A DNA stretch of 39,854 nt from positions 1 to 39,854 of the forward strand of contig JBAZZU010000020.1 of NCBI GenBank assembly GCA_041658605.1, written 5' to 3'. Shown one piece after another: positions 1 through 8,500 of the stretch. Each line of letters begins with the position of its first letter. Position 1 is the stretch's first letter. The notes below the pieces were generated by a model. That model was not told the DNA's origin. It saw nothing but the letters and a program-made list of their open reading frames with translations, and ran no database searches. The DNA is from JBAZWE01 sp041658605 (lineage in GTDB: Bacteria > Actinomycetota > Thermoleophilia > BMS3ABIN01). The translations under genes were made by a program, and so were the position numbers.

Positions 1-1682
1 TAACCGAGGTTTTCGAGCTTGCGGCGGATTTCTTCCTCATCCTCCTCGGAGTAGGAGGGATCCGACGAAATATCGTGGTCATTTTCGCTTACCGGCATGC
101 GTGTGATCTCTATCGTATCATCGCTGTTTTCGAGCGCCTCTGAGATTATCTCGCCATCAAAATATTCGCTGCCGGGCAGGCCCAGCAGGCTCAGGATTGT
201 CGGCGTGACATCGGTGATATTCTTCTCCCCCAGATCCGCTTGCCTGACATCAGGGCCATGCATGAGCAAAACACCCTCAAGCCGGTGACAGCCGGTGGGC
301 GCAAGGTCATCCCAATCGGCGTGTGGCTGCCTGATGATGGCGTCGTATTCCATCTCTGACGTCAGGCTGCAGACACCACGGTATGAATAGTCACGCATTG
401 TGATTACCGCTGCGGGCATCTCTCCCGTCTGAGAGCCATGGAATAATTCTTCACGTCTATGAAATTCCGTTATAACAGGTAGGCCGTCATCCGGATCTAC
501 ATAATTCATAAGGGCGGCCTCCGCCAAGTCGAGCATGGCCTGCCTCTCCTCACCGTCAGCAACGATACCCATCGGTTCGCGGCCGCGCATATTTGTAAAA
601 AGGCATCCGAACTGCCCCAGGGAATAGAGCTTTGTCTGCTCCCAATCTATATCCTCGACCAGCGTGTTCAGAAAGATCGACCTTGCCATGCCGCGCTTTC
701 GCAGGAATTTTGAGATTCTCTTCTTCGTTCTGTCGGTGAGGCGCGATGATAAACCTTTGATCAGGCTGTATCTGATGCGTCGGCTCGCATTCACTTTGTT
801 GAATTTGAGCAGGCCCGCCTCCTCCAGCACCTTGTTAAGACAAATTTCTTTATACAGGGGCCCGAAACCATGGTCTGACATGATGACCAGGTTCCTCTCC
901 TCGCTGTTGTCAGAGACTATCTCCGCCAACTCCCGGTCGATTGCTTCATAACAGCTGAACACAGCCTCAGCCCGGCGAATGACTTCGGGCGAAGCATTTT
1001 CAACACCCTGCGTGATGACCGTTTCAACGCTGTCCCAGAAGGTATGCTGAAAGCTGTCGGGAGAGCGGATTACCGCAACAAAAAGGTCCCAGTCCTCTTT
1101 CTGCATCAGGTGGCGGATTACGTCCAGCTGAAGGCGCAGATATTTGTCTAGCCGCTGAATATATTCCCCGACCGGGTCGTCGAAGTGGTTGTTGATATGA
1201 ATAGGGTTGTAGGCCGGATCAATCTCAAAATCAGGAAATCTGCCAAGTATTTCGTCTCTGCAGGAGCTGGGAGAAAAGGCCCTGGCATCGAGTCCCGGAG
1301 CATCCATGCCGGATATCATGATACCGTTTACCGGTATCGCGGGATAAGTCAGGGGGACGTTGTATACACATACACGTTTCCCGTGGTCACTGGCAATTGA
1401 CCAGACTGCGCGGCCCTTGACTGTCTGCGCGCTGACCGGGGTCAGTTTGTAAGTTCCTGGCAGACGGGTGAAAAAATCGACGACTCCGTGTTTGCCTGGA
1501 TTGGCGCCTGTGTAGAAGGAGGCCCACGCCGCCGGAGTCAGTGGCGGCCTTGTTGACTTTAGCGTGGCGCGGCTGCCGTCATCGATAATTCTTGAAAAAG
1601 CAGGCAGTCTTCCCTGACCGATAAGGTAGTCAACCACGCGGAATGTGCCCCCGTCCAAACCTATTACACGAACTTTCGACAA
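1..1682 (-). CDS. Alkaline phosphatase-like type I phosphodiesterase, copy 1 (3' end outside window)
   Basis: This gene encodes a predicted metal-dependent phosphodiesterase or phosphatase of the alkaline-phosphatase superfamily (type I phosphodiesterase/nucleotide pyrophosphatase group). The translation starts SKVRVIGLDGGTF, which contains the first metal-binding Asp. It is followed by the PPLTPAAWASFYTG segment that holds the probable Thr nucleophile and, near 880, by the MSDHGF metal-binding motif. The last visible residues, LENLGY, match the C-termini of the two paralogs next door, so only a residue or two plus the stop lie beyond base 1. The start is TTG at 1682, matching the TTG start of copy 2. 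A consensus-like promoter lies 64 to 93 bases upstream. The substrate is unknown; the flippase and ligase nearby suggest phosphoglycan or lipid-linked intermediates (inference). Confidence 0.9.
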   Translation of the reverse strand, partial: MSKVRVIGLDGGTFRVVDYLIGQGRLPAFSRIIDDGSRATLKSTRPPLTPAAWASFYTGANPGKHGVVDFFTRLPGTYKLTPVSAQTVKGRAVWSIASDHGKRVCVYNVPLTYPAIPVNGIMISGMDAPGLDARAFSPSSCRDEILGRFPDFEIDPAYNPIHINNHFDDPVGEYIQRLDKYLRLQLDVIRHLMQKEDWDLFVAVIRSPDSFQHTFWDSVETVITQGVENASPEVIRRAEAVFSCYEAIDRELAEIVSDNSEERNLVIMSDHGFGPLYKEICLNKVLEEAGLLKFNKVNASRRIRYSLIKGLSSRLTDRTKKRISKFLRKRGMARSIFLNTLVEDIDWEQTKLYSLGQFGCLFTNMRGREPMGIVADGEERQAMLDLAEAALMNYVDPDDGLPVITEFHRREELFHGSQTGEMPAAVITMRDYSYRGVCSLTSEMEYDAIIRQPHADWDDLAPTGCHRLEGVLLMHGPDVRQADLGEKNITDVTPTILSLLGLPGSEYFDGEIISEALENSDDTIEITRMPVSENDHDISSDPSYSEEDEEEIRRKLENLG

Positions 1683-1745
1683 AATGTTGTTTCCATCCCA
1701 GGTCGGCAGGTAAATAAGAGTATTCAGTTAATGAACATTGCAATA

Positions 1746-1775
1746 ATATTAAATTAGTCGTGTTAGATGTGTCAA
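1746..1775 (-). promoter_or_regulatory. Candidate sigma-A promoter for phosphodiesterase copy 1
   Basis: On the minus strand the -35 box is TTGACA (1770-1775), the spacer is 18 bases and the -10 box is TAATAT (1746-1751). This predicts a start near 1739 and a leader of about 57 bases. It lies in the AT-rich 157-base gap between copies 1 and 2, so copy 1 probably has its own transcript. Confidence 0.6.
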
Positions 1776-1839
1776 CTATTGTTTTCTGCTTGAAATGAAG
1801 CAATTTCATGGTATCTAATTAGTATTGATTATACTGAAA

Positions 1840-3525
1840 TCAGAGATATCCCAGGTCTTCCAGGTGCTTTCGAACCTCTTCTTCGTCCTGAGAGGAATAG
1901 GCGCTGGCCGTTTCTTCCTCACCGGCCTGCCTGTATTTGCGGGAATCGTCGACGCTCCGCGCGGAGCCGTTGCTCATGGCGGCCTCCAGGATCTTTCCAT
2001 CCCATTCTTCGTAGGCGGGCAGGCCGAGCAGGTTCATGACTGTTGGGGCGATATCCACCATCTGCGCCACGCCGATATCCGAGGCCGCGATATCGGGACC
2101 GTTCATGATCAGGATTCCCTCCCTTCGGTGCGTACCTGTGTGGGCAAGCTGCTTCCATTGCTGGACCGGCGGCCTGATCAGGGCTTCAGCAGAAAGCTCA
2201 TTCGCGGTGCCTATGACCGGGCAATACGACCAGTTTCGCAGATTCAGGACCATATCAGGTAATTCAGGCAGGCAGGGGCCATGAAAAAGTTCTTCCTTGC
2301 GGTATGATCGGGTCAGGATCGGCTCTCCATCCCAGGGGTCCTTAAGTTCTCGCAGCGCCGCGTCCGCTGCCTCTATCACAGCCCTTCGTTCATCCTCTCC
2401 ACCGACGATTCCCATCGGGTCCCGGTCCTTGAGGTTTAAATATAGGTTGCCAAAACCGCCGATGGCGCAGATCTTCGTCTGGCTCCAGTCGATTTCGGCG
2501 ATCAGGGTGTCGACGTAGATCGTCCAGCGCGAATCCAGCCTGTCTTTTCCAAGCATGCGCCTGACTCTCTGCTTGTTTTCCAGGGACAGGTGAGTCTTCA
2601 GCTGTTTCTTTACAAAGTCGAGCGTCCGGCTGCGGCTGCTAACCGGATGGAATTTCAGCAGACCGGCCTCGGCCAGCACGCGGTTTACGCAAACAGTACC
2701 GCGCATCCTGCCAAAACCGTGATCCGACATGATGACCAGGTTCTTGTCAGGGCCCAGGTTGGCCGCTATCTCACCCAGCTTCCGGTCGACTACCTCATAG
2801 CAGTTGAACACGGCTTCTGCGCGTACCTGCTCCTCCGCGGTTACTGACTCCCCATCGATCACCTTTTCAGCCATGCGCCAGTGAGTATGGGGGATGATGT
2901 CGGTCGATCTGATGACGGTAGCGAAGAGATCCCAGTCTTCCAGATGCATCAGGTAGTCGATCGTCCTCAGTTCCATGTCCATGAAAGCATTGGCCTGCCT
3001 GATCCATTCGCCGATCGGGTCCTTGTGATGAGTAACCAGGTATTTGGCATCATTCTCAAAAGTGATCTGGAAATCAGGGACTTTCGCGAGCAGCTCTTCT
3101 TTTTGTTCCAGGGGATAGATCGCCCTGTCATTGAAGCTGGGCGCGTCAAGGCCGGAGACCAGGATTCCGTTGACTGGAATTGCCGGATAAGTCACCGGAA
3201 CATTGTAAACGCATACCCTTTTTCCGCTGTCGCCGGCAAGCGACCAGATGGGCACGCCCCTGATATTGCCGGCGTTCATCGGCTCAAGTTTGTATGTGCC
3301 AGCCTGGAATTTGAACAGGTCAGAGGCCCCCGTCTTGCCGGGATTTGTCCCGGTATAAAAAGAAGCCCAGGCCGGCCATGTCAGGGGCGGCACTGTAGAC
3401 ATCAGCGTCGCGCGGCTGCCTGTTTTGATCAGCCGGGCCATATTGGGCATCCGTCCCTGCGCTATCAGATAATCGATAGCAGTGAAAGTGCCTCCATCCA
3501 TACCTATGATGCAGACTTTTGACAA
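1840..3525 (-). CDS. Alkaline phosphatase-like type I phosphodiesterase, copy 2
   Basis: This is a 561-aa predicted phosphodiesterase or phosphatase. The first metal ligand is probably D10 in IIGMDGGTF, and the probable nucleophile is T49 in PPLTWPAWASFYTG. The MSDHGFGRMRG motif near residue 268 and the HTGTHRREGI motif near residue 463 supply the remaining metal ligands expected in this superfamily. There is no signal peptide, so the enzyme is probably cytoplasmic. The start is TTG at 3525, with a GAAGGAAG ribosome binding site just upstream. The gene sits 29 bases downstream of copy 3 and is probably cotranscribed with it. It ends in an acidic tail followed by LGYL, which all three copies share. 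The substrate is unknown. Confidence 0.92.
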   Translation of the reverse strand: MSKVCIIGMDGGTFTAIDYLIAQGRMPNMARLIKTGSRATLMSTVPPLTWPAWASFYTGTNPGKTGASDLFKFQAGTYKLEPMNAGNIRGVPIWSLAGDSGKRVCVYNVPVTYPAIPVNGILVSGLDAPSFNDRAIYPLEQKEELLAKVPDFQITFENDAKYLVTHHKDPIGEWIRQANAFMDMELRTIDYLMHLEDWDLFATVIRSTDIIPHTHWRMAEKVIDGESVTAEEQVRAEAVFNCYEVVDRKLGEIAANLGPDKNLVIMSDHGFGRMRGTVCVNRVLAEAGLLKFHPVSSRSRTLDFVKKQLKTHLSLENKQRVRRMLGKDRLDSRWTIYVDTLIAEIDWSQTKICAIGGFGNLYLNLKDRDPMGIVGGEDERRAVIEAADAALRELKDPWDGEPILTRSYRKEELFHGPCLPELPDMVLNLRNWSYCPVIGTANELSAEALIRPPVQQWKQLAHTGTHRREGILIMNGPDIAASDIGVAQMVDIAPTVMNLLGLPAYEEWDGKILEAAMSNGSARSVDDSRKYRQAGEEETASAYSSQDEEEVRKHLEDLGYL

Positions 3526-3554
3526 AATACTTCTTCCTTCTATCTGTTTATTAT

Positions 3555-5243
3555 TTACAGGTAGCCGAGGTTCTCGAGCCGTTTGCGGATCTCTTCTTCA
3601 TCCTCGGCTGTAAGCGGGTTTTCTCCCGTCTCCCCCGCGCCTGTATCATATTTTACCTTTTTTGCGATATCCTGTCCGGCTGCACCGGCCTTGACACTTT
3701 CTGCAAGCACGGCGCCATCCCATTCTTCAGGTACAGGCAGGCTGAGAAGGTGCATGATGGTCGGGGCCACATCGACCATTGCCGCCCCTCCGGGTCTGCC
3801 GGCGCTGATATCGGGTCCATGCATGACCAGTATCCCCTCACGCCGATGGTTGCCGGTGTGGGCCAGCTGCGCGCAGTCGTCAGACTGATAGCGGAATATT
3901 GATTCTTGCGAAAGCTCGATGCTGGTACTGGGAATGCCCCTGTAGGACCAGTCTCGCATGTTGACCACCATATCCGGCATCTCCGGCATCAGCGGCCCGC
4001 TGTATATATCTTCTTTGCGATAGAACGCGGAAACCACCGGCATTCCATCTTCCGGGTCCATCAGCCTGGAAAGGACTTCCTCCGCCTCATCTAGTACCGC
4101 CAGACGCTCGGCTTCGCTTCCCACCTGTCCCAGCGGGTCGCGTCCCTTCTGGTTCACATACAGGCAACCATGCTGGGCGATCGCCGAAATACGTGTTTTG
4201 CTCCAGTCGATATCCGCCACAAGAGAATCCACGAATGAATGCCATCTCTGGCCGGTCATGTCCCTTCCCAGCATCTTCCTCAACTTCTGCCTTGTCCCGC
4301 GCGGAATGTGAGCCTGAAGTCTTTTTACCATGCGCTCCCGGAAACGCTTTCTGCCGCCCCGTGGAAGAAATTTCAGCAGGCCGGCTTCCGCAAGCACGCG
4401 GTTAAGGCATATATCGCTGCGCAACCTGCCGAAACCATGGTCCGACATGAAAATAATATCCCGATCGGCGCACCATGCAGACCAGGTCTCGCCTATTTCC
4501 CTGTCTATTGTCTCATAACAGCTGAAGACCGACTCGGCCCGCTTCGACTCTTCCGCCGAAACATCTTCGCCAGCGATCACCTTCTCGGCATCCGCCCAGA
4601 AAATATGCTGGAAACTGTCCGGCGACCGGATCACGCCGACGAACAGGTCCCAATCCTCGAGCCCCATCAGGTAGTTGATTGCCCTCAGCTCCATACCGAG
4701 GTGTGACTTGAGTAACCCGATATAGTCGGCAGAAGGATCACTGCTATGCCTTGCAAGATACTTTGTGTCCGCATTGATCGAGATGCTGAAATCGGGGACA
4801 GCATCGAGAAACGGTTTCTTCTGCTCCAGCGGGAATATCGCCTGGTCGTCGAAACTTGGCGCATCCATGCCGGATATCATTATCCCGTTGACGGGGACCG
4901 CCGGATAAGTCACGGGAACGTTAAACACACAAACGCGCTTCCCGCGGCTACTAGCCAGCGACCAGATCGGCGCTCCCCTGAGATTCCCGGCGTTCATCGG
5001 CTCCAGCTGATAAGTGCCGGGACGGAATTTAAAAAAACCGACAGCTCCGGTTTTTCCAGGATTCGACCCTGTGAAGAAAGAGGTCCATGCAGCCGGCGTC
5101 AGTGGCGGAATCGTCGACATGAGCGTTGAGCTGCTACCTTCATTCATCAGGCGAGCGAAATTTGGAAGCCGCTTCTGCCCGATCAGAAAATCGATAACGC
5201 TGAACGTCCCGCCGTCCAGTCCGATTACACAGACTTTTGACAT
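3555..5243 (-). CDS. Alkaline phosphatase-like type I phosphodiesterase, copy 3
   Basis: This is a 562-aa paralog of the two preceding genes, closely similar along its whole length. It has CVIGLDGGTF at the N-terminus (metal Asp), PPLTPAAWTSFFTG with the probable Thr nucleophile, MSDHGFGRLRSD, and HTGNHRREGILVMHG near the C-terminus. The start is ATG at 5243 behind AGGAATAG, whereas copies 1 and 2 use TTG. It lies 34 bases downstream of the flippase gene and is probably in the same transcript. The family hydrolyses phosphodiester or phosphomonoester bonds on very varied substrates, so the sequence alone does not give the reaction. A role in trimming or modifying lipid-linked glycan intermediates is inferred from the neighbours. 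Confidence 0.92.
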   Translation of the reverse strand: MSKVCVIGLDGGTFSVIDFLIGQKRLPNFARLMNEGSSSTLMSTIPPLTPAAWTSFFTGSNPGKTGAVGFFKFRPGTYQLEPMNAGNLRGAPIWSLASSRGKRVCVFNVPVTYPAVPVNGIMISGMDAPSFDDQAIFPLEQKKPFLDAVPDFSISINADTKYLARHSSDPSADYIGLLKSHLGMELRAINYLMGLEDWDLFVGVIRSPDSFQHIFWADAEKVIAGEDVSAEESKRAESVFSCYETIDREIGETWSAWCADRDIIFMSDHGFGRLRSDICLNRVLAEAGLLKFLPRGGRKRFRERMVKRLQAHIPRGTRQKLRKMLGRDMTGQRWHSFVDSLVADIDWSKTRISAIAQHGCLYVNQKGRDPLGQVGSEAERLAVLDEAEEVLSRLMDPEDGMPVVSAFYRKEDIYSGPLMPEMPDMVVNMRDWSYRGIPSTSIELSQESIFRYQSDDCAQLAHTGNHRREGILVMHGPDISAGRPGGAAMVDVAPTIMHLLSLPVPEEWDGAVLAESVKAGAAGQDIAKKVKYDTGAGETGENPLTAEDEEEIRKRLENLGYL

Positions 5244-5277
5244 ATCAGCTATTCCTTTGTTTCGGATACTGGAAAAC

Positions 5278-6840
5278 TCATGCCGCTTTTGCTCCAGTGA
5301 GGCTGGCCTTGACCCTGTTGAGAATGGCTTTGTCCTGCTCTTCCAGGCCCATCGCCACTATTGCGGCAATGTAGAGTACCAGGAGCAGACAGGAAAGCAG
5401 GCCGAGCTGTACAAGGCTTACGCTGTCTATGACGAACCTGCCGATGACAAGTGCTACGATTCCGCCGGCCAGGCCTGATAAGACCGGTTTAAGATAACTG
5501 AGATCATAAGCGAATATGTGCATGAAGAACCAGACTTCCAGCACCCTCAAGGTATTCACCACAGCCAGCGCAGACATGTGGGCTATTGCCGCGCCCAGCA
5601 ATCCATAGCCCGGGATAAGCAACAGGCAAAGGACGACGTTAGTGGTCAGATTCACGACCACGTTGAATAGTTCGAGTTTGGAATGTCCTGACATGAGAAT
5701 CATAAGCCCGGCCGCACCGGTGGTCGCTGCGATCATCTGTCCCGCGGCCAAAATGACCAGCGCTCCACTGCCGGCTACAAAGCCGGCTCCGAAAATTCGC
5801 ATAATCGCGTCCGAAAAAAGGACGATAATCAGAAAAATCGGTAAACTCAGCGTAAATATCCAGCGGCTTACGGTTTTATACAGACCCTTTAACTCTTCTG
5901 ACTGTTTTCGGTTCCAGAGATCGGCGATCACAGGCATGAAGACGACGATGAAAGCCATGATGATCTTGGCCCCGAACTGCGCGATTTTCAGAGCGACGCC
6001 GTAAAAACCGACGTCTTCCGTCGTGCCGAGATAGCCCAGCATAAGCGTGTCTACCCACAAAGTGATTGCTACAAGGATATTCGCCAGGGCGAGTGGATAG
6101 GAATACTTGAGCACATCCATCGCCGGCCTGACGTTCGTATCCTCTTTTTCCACGGGGCCGGAAAGGACGACCATGGCGAATATCAGCGCCATGCCCGCCG
6201 CAACAGCGACAGACGCCAGGTTTGCCCAGACAACACCAATGAGGCCTGCACCCAGAACCAGCACGGTCCCGGAAATACTGATTTTCGCAATCTGCTCTCC
6301 GATATCGCGGCTGAGAACCTGGTATTTCATCTGGTGCATTCCCTGCGTTGTAGCATTAAACAGGCGCGCGGCCACCATGAAAGGAATCACCAGGGCAAAT
6401 ATCCGAAGGCCGAAAACAGCGGCTTCGCTACCGTTAAACAGGCGGTCACCGAGATACGGGGCGGCAATGATGAGGCCCGCGGTAAAAAGCAGGGCTGCAG
6501 GAATTCCAAAAAAAAGCCCGGCGCGAAGTGTCTTGCGGGCCAGACCCAACCTGTTCTCACCGGCATACAGGGCAACATATCGCACTACTCCCAGGTCAAG
6601 GCCCACCATCGACGCCAGCCCCAGGATATTGATGATAGTGAACATGAGGAAGTATTCACCCAGTTCGCTGACCGAAAGCATTCGGGCCAGCAGAAATGTG
6701 TAACCGTAAACGAACAGCAGGCGAAAACCGATACCCGAGAAATTAATAAATGCTCCCTTGGCTACAAGGGAGGTATATCCTGATTTGGCTGGTCCGCTCT
6801 CGCCCTGAACACTGCCGGCTGTTTCATTGTCAAATTGCAT
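5278..6840 (-). CDS. Wzx-like polysaccharide flippase (MOP/MATE superfamily)
   Basis: This is an integral membrane protein of about 520 aa with roughly 12 to 14 hydrophobic helices. It begins after a short polar tail at SLVAKGAFINFSGIGFR, the usual N-terminal helix of polysaccharide-biosynthesis flippases. The arrangement matches the oligosaccharide exporters that move undecaprenyl-linked sugar units across the cytoplasmic membrane. The start is set at ATG 6840 (MQFDNETAG). An in-frame TTG at 6873 would add 11 residues, but its AGGA lies too close to the codon to act as a ribosome site. The neighbouring sugar transferase and O-antigen-ligase-like genes support a glycan export role. Lipid II flippase MurJ belongs to the same superfamily but is less likely in this context. 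Confidence 0.85.
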   Translation of the reverse strand: MQFDNETAGSVQGESGPAKSGYTSLVAKGAFINFSGIGFRLLFVYGYTFLLARMLSVSELGEYFLMFTIINILGLASMVGLDLGVVRYVALYAGENRLGLARKTLRAGLFFGIPAALLFTAGLIIAAPYLGDRLFNGSEAAVFGLRIFALVIPFMVAARLFNATTQGMHQMKYQVLSRDIGEQIAKISISGTVLVLGAGLIGVVWANLASVAVAAGMALIFAMVVLSGPVEKEDTNVRPAMDVLKYSYPLALANILVAITLWVDTLMLGYLGTTEDVGFYGVALKIAQFGAKIIMAFIVVFMPVIADLWNRKQSEELKGLYKTVSRWIFTLSLPIFLIIVLFSDAIMRIFGAGFVAGSGALVILAAGQMIAATTGAAGLMILMSGHSKLELFNVVVNLTTNVVLCLLLIPGYGLLGAAIAHMSALAVVNTLRVLEVWFFMHIFAYDLSYLKPVLSGLAGGIVALVIGRFVIDSVSLVQLGLLSCLLLVLYIAAIVAMGLEEQDKAILNRVKASLTGAKAA

Positions 6841-6963
6841 ATTTATTTCTTTCTGGTTCCCTGGGAAGATCAAATCCTATATTAGCCGCAACTTACCAAT
6901 AAATGCTATCATTTCACTGATATTTCAATATTTAAATCCAGTATTTATATGGTCAGAGGATAG

Positions 6964-8424
6964 ATGATTACACTCGTAAATATCAGTGCCGCCGAGAACA
7001 TGTTCGCCCCCCCGCTCGGGATCCTGTATGTCGGCAGCGCCTTGAAAAGGGCGGGCTTTGAGGTCGAGATATTACATTTCACGCCCAATGAAATTGACCG
7101 CCGGGCAAGGGAGATCGCAGACAAAAACCCCTTGTTCATCGGCATTTCCGCCTTCACGTGTAACCAGACGAAATTCTCAGCTCAGATCTCTCGTGAGCTG
7201 AAGAAAATCTGCGACTCGCCAGTTGTCTGGGGTGGCGTCCATGCGTCCATGGTTCCGGAACAGACCCTGCGCGAGCCATATATCGACATGGTCGTCGTTG
7301 GTGAAGGCGAAGAAACCGCCGTAGAGCTTGCGGCTGCCCTTGAAAATGGCAAAGACCTGCGTGATGTCAAAGGCATCGGTTTCAAGCGGGATGGGGAGAC
7401 GATATTCACCGGACCGCGTCCGCTTATCAGTGACCTTGATGACTACAAGCCCGACTGGGACATGATCGACATTAGAAAATACCTCGTTCCCATGTGGAAC
7501 CAGAAGAAAGTCATAAATTTCATAACCTCGCGTGGATGCCCGCACAAGTGCGGCTTCTGTTACAGCCTGAAATTCAGCGGCGGGCGCTGGCGGGCGCATT
7601 CCAAAGAATATGTGATCTCCGAGATCAGGAGACTCAAGGACGAATACGGGGTTGATGGGATCAGGTTCTATGATGACAACTTTTTTGCCAACAAGAAACG
7701 TGCGGTTGAGATTCTGGAGGCCATCGATCTACCCTGGGAAGGGCAGATAAGGATCGGATACGTCACCGACGAACTGGCTCAGAAACTGAGCGAAACGAAA
7801 TGCAAGGGGCTCTGCTTCGGACTGGAGTCGGGCAACAACCGGATACTGGACCTCATGCAAAAGGATCAGTGTATTGATGATGTCAGGAAAGGCGTCTCGA
7901 TCCTGGCGAAATACCCCGAGATCCTCGTGGCTAATTGCGTGATCCTCGGAAGCCCGACGGAGACGAAAGAAGAGATACGGAACACGATCAACTTCTGCCT
8001 TGAGCTCCAGCAGATCCATCCGAGGCTGAGGTTTGAGCTTGGAACCTACATGCCGTATCCCGGTGTTGACTTATATGATCTGGTTCTCGAGGCTGGATTC
8101 AATCCGCCGCAGCACACCGAGGACTGGGAGACGATCAACAGGATGAACAAAAACATGGAAGTGTCATGGCTTCCGTGGGTCACGGAAAAGGAGACCAGGA
8201 ACTTCATCAAGGCCGGCAAGTACGCAAAGCTGCTGCCCCTGGGTAACCTCAGAATCCCCCTGGTCAACAGGATCGCCCACTGGAGGCTGGCGAGTTACAA
8301 CTTCACGCTGCCTGTCGAGCTCCGGCCACTGAACTGGATCAATGAAAAATTTTCCGATCGAAGCAGCCGGACTGGCAGGGCTATCAGAAGAATACTCCCC
8401 CACTTTAGAAGTAAGAGCCAATAA
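6964..8424 (+). CDS. B12-binding domain radical SAM protein
   Basis: This 486-aa protein has an N-terminal cobalamin-binding-type Rossmann domain (about residues 1-140, with GGVHASMVPEQTL and VVGEGEE) and a radical SAM domain. The SAM cluster motif is RGCPHKCGFCY, with Cys at 192, 196 and 199. The N-terminal domain lacks a DxHxxG B12-ligand motif, as in many members of this class, so cobalamin may bind without a His ligand. The reaction is probably a methyl transfer or rearrangement on an unactivated carbon, with unknown substrate. The start is ATG 6964 behind AGAGGATAG. It is the only plus-strand gene in the glycan region and is convergent with the sugar transferase. Modification of a glycan or lipid is inferred from context only. 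Confidence 0.88.
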   Translation: MITLVNISAAENMFAPPLGILYVGSALKRAGFEVEILHFTPNEIDRRAREIADKNPLFIGISAFTCNQTKFSAQISRELKKICDSPVVWGGVHASMVPEQTLREPYIDMVVVGEGEETAVELAAALENGKDLRDVKGIGFKRDGETIFTGPRPLISDLDDYKPDWDMIDIRKYLVPMWNQKKVINFITSRGCPHKCGFCYSLKFSGGRWRAHSKEYVISEIRRLKDEYGVDGIRFYDDNFFANKKRAVEILEAIDLPWEGQIRIGYVTDELAQKLSETKCKGLCFGLESGNNRILDLMQKDQCIDDVRKGVSILAKYPEILVANCVILGSPTETKEEIRNTINFCLELQQIHPRLRFELGTYMPYPGVDLYDLVLEAGFNPPQHTEDWETINRMNKNMEVSWLPWVTEKETRNFIKAGKYAKLLPLGNLRIPLVNRIAHWRLASYNFTLPVELRPLNWINEKFSDRSSRTGRAIRRILPHFRSKSQ

Positions 8425-8463
8425 ATAAAACCCGGTATCTGATTCCTGAAAATCAGGGCCGGG
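8421..8463 (-). terminator. Intrinsic terminator of the sugar transferase gene
   Basis: CCCGG (8431-8435) pairs with CCGGG (8459-8463), with an inner CTGATT/AATCAG stem. On the minus strand the hairpin is followed by TTTTATTTATT (8420-8430). It lies in the gap between two convergent genes and ends the leftward transcript from 8501-10060. Confidence 0.7.
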
Positions 8464-8500
8464 CTTGACGACATTGAGGCAGAGTTTCTGTCTTACCCTT

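Noticed and set aside
6841..6963. Promoters for the divergent flippase and radical SAM genes
   Set aside because: The gap is AT-rich, but I found no -35/-10 pair with acceptable spacing on either strand.
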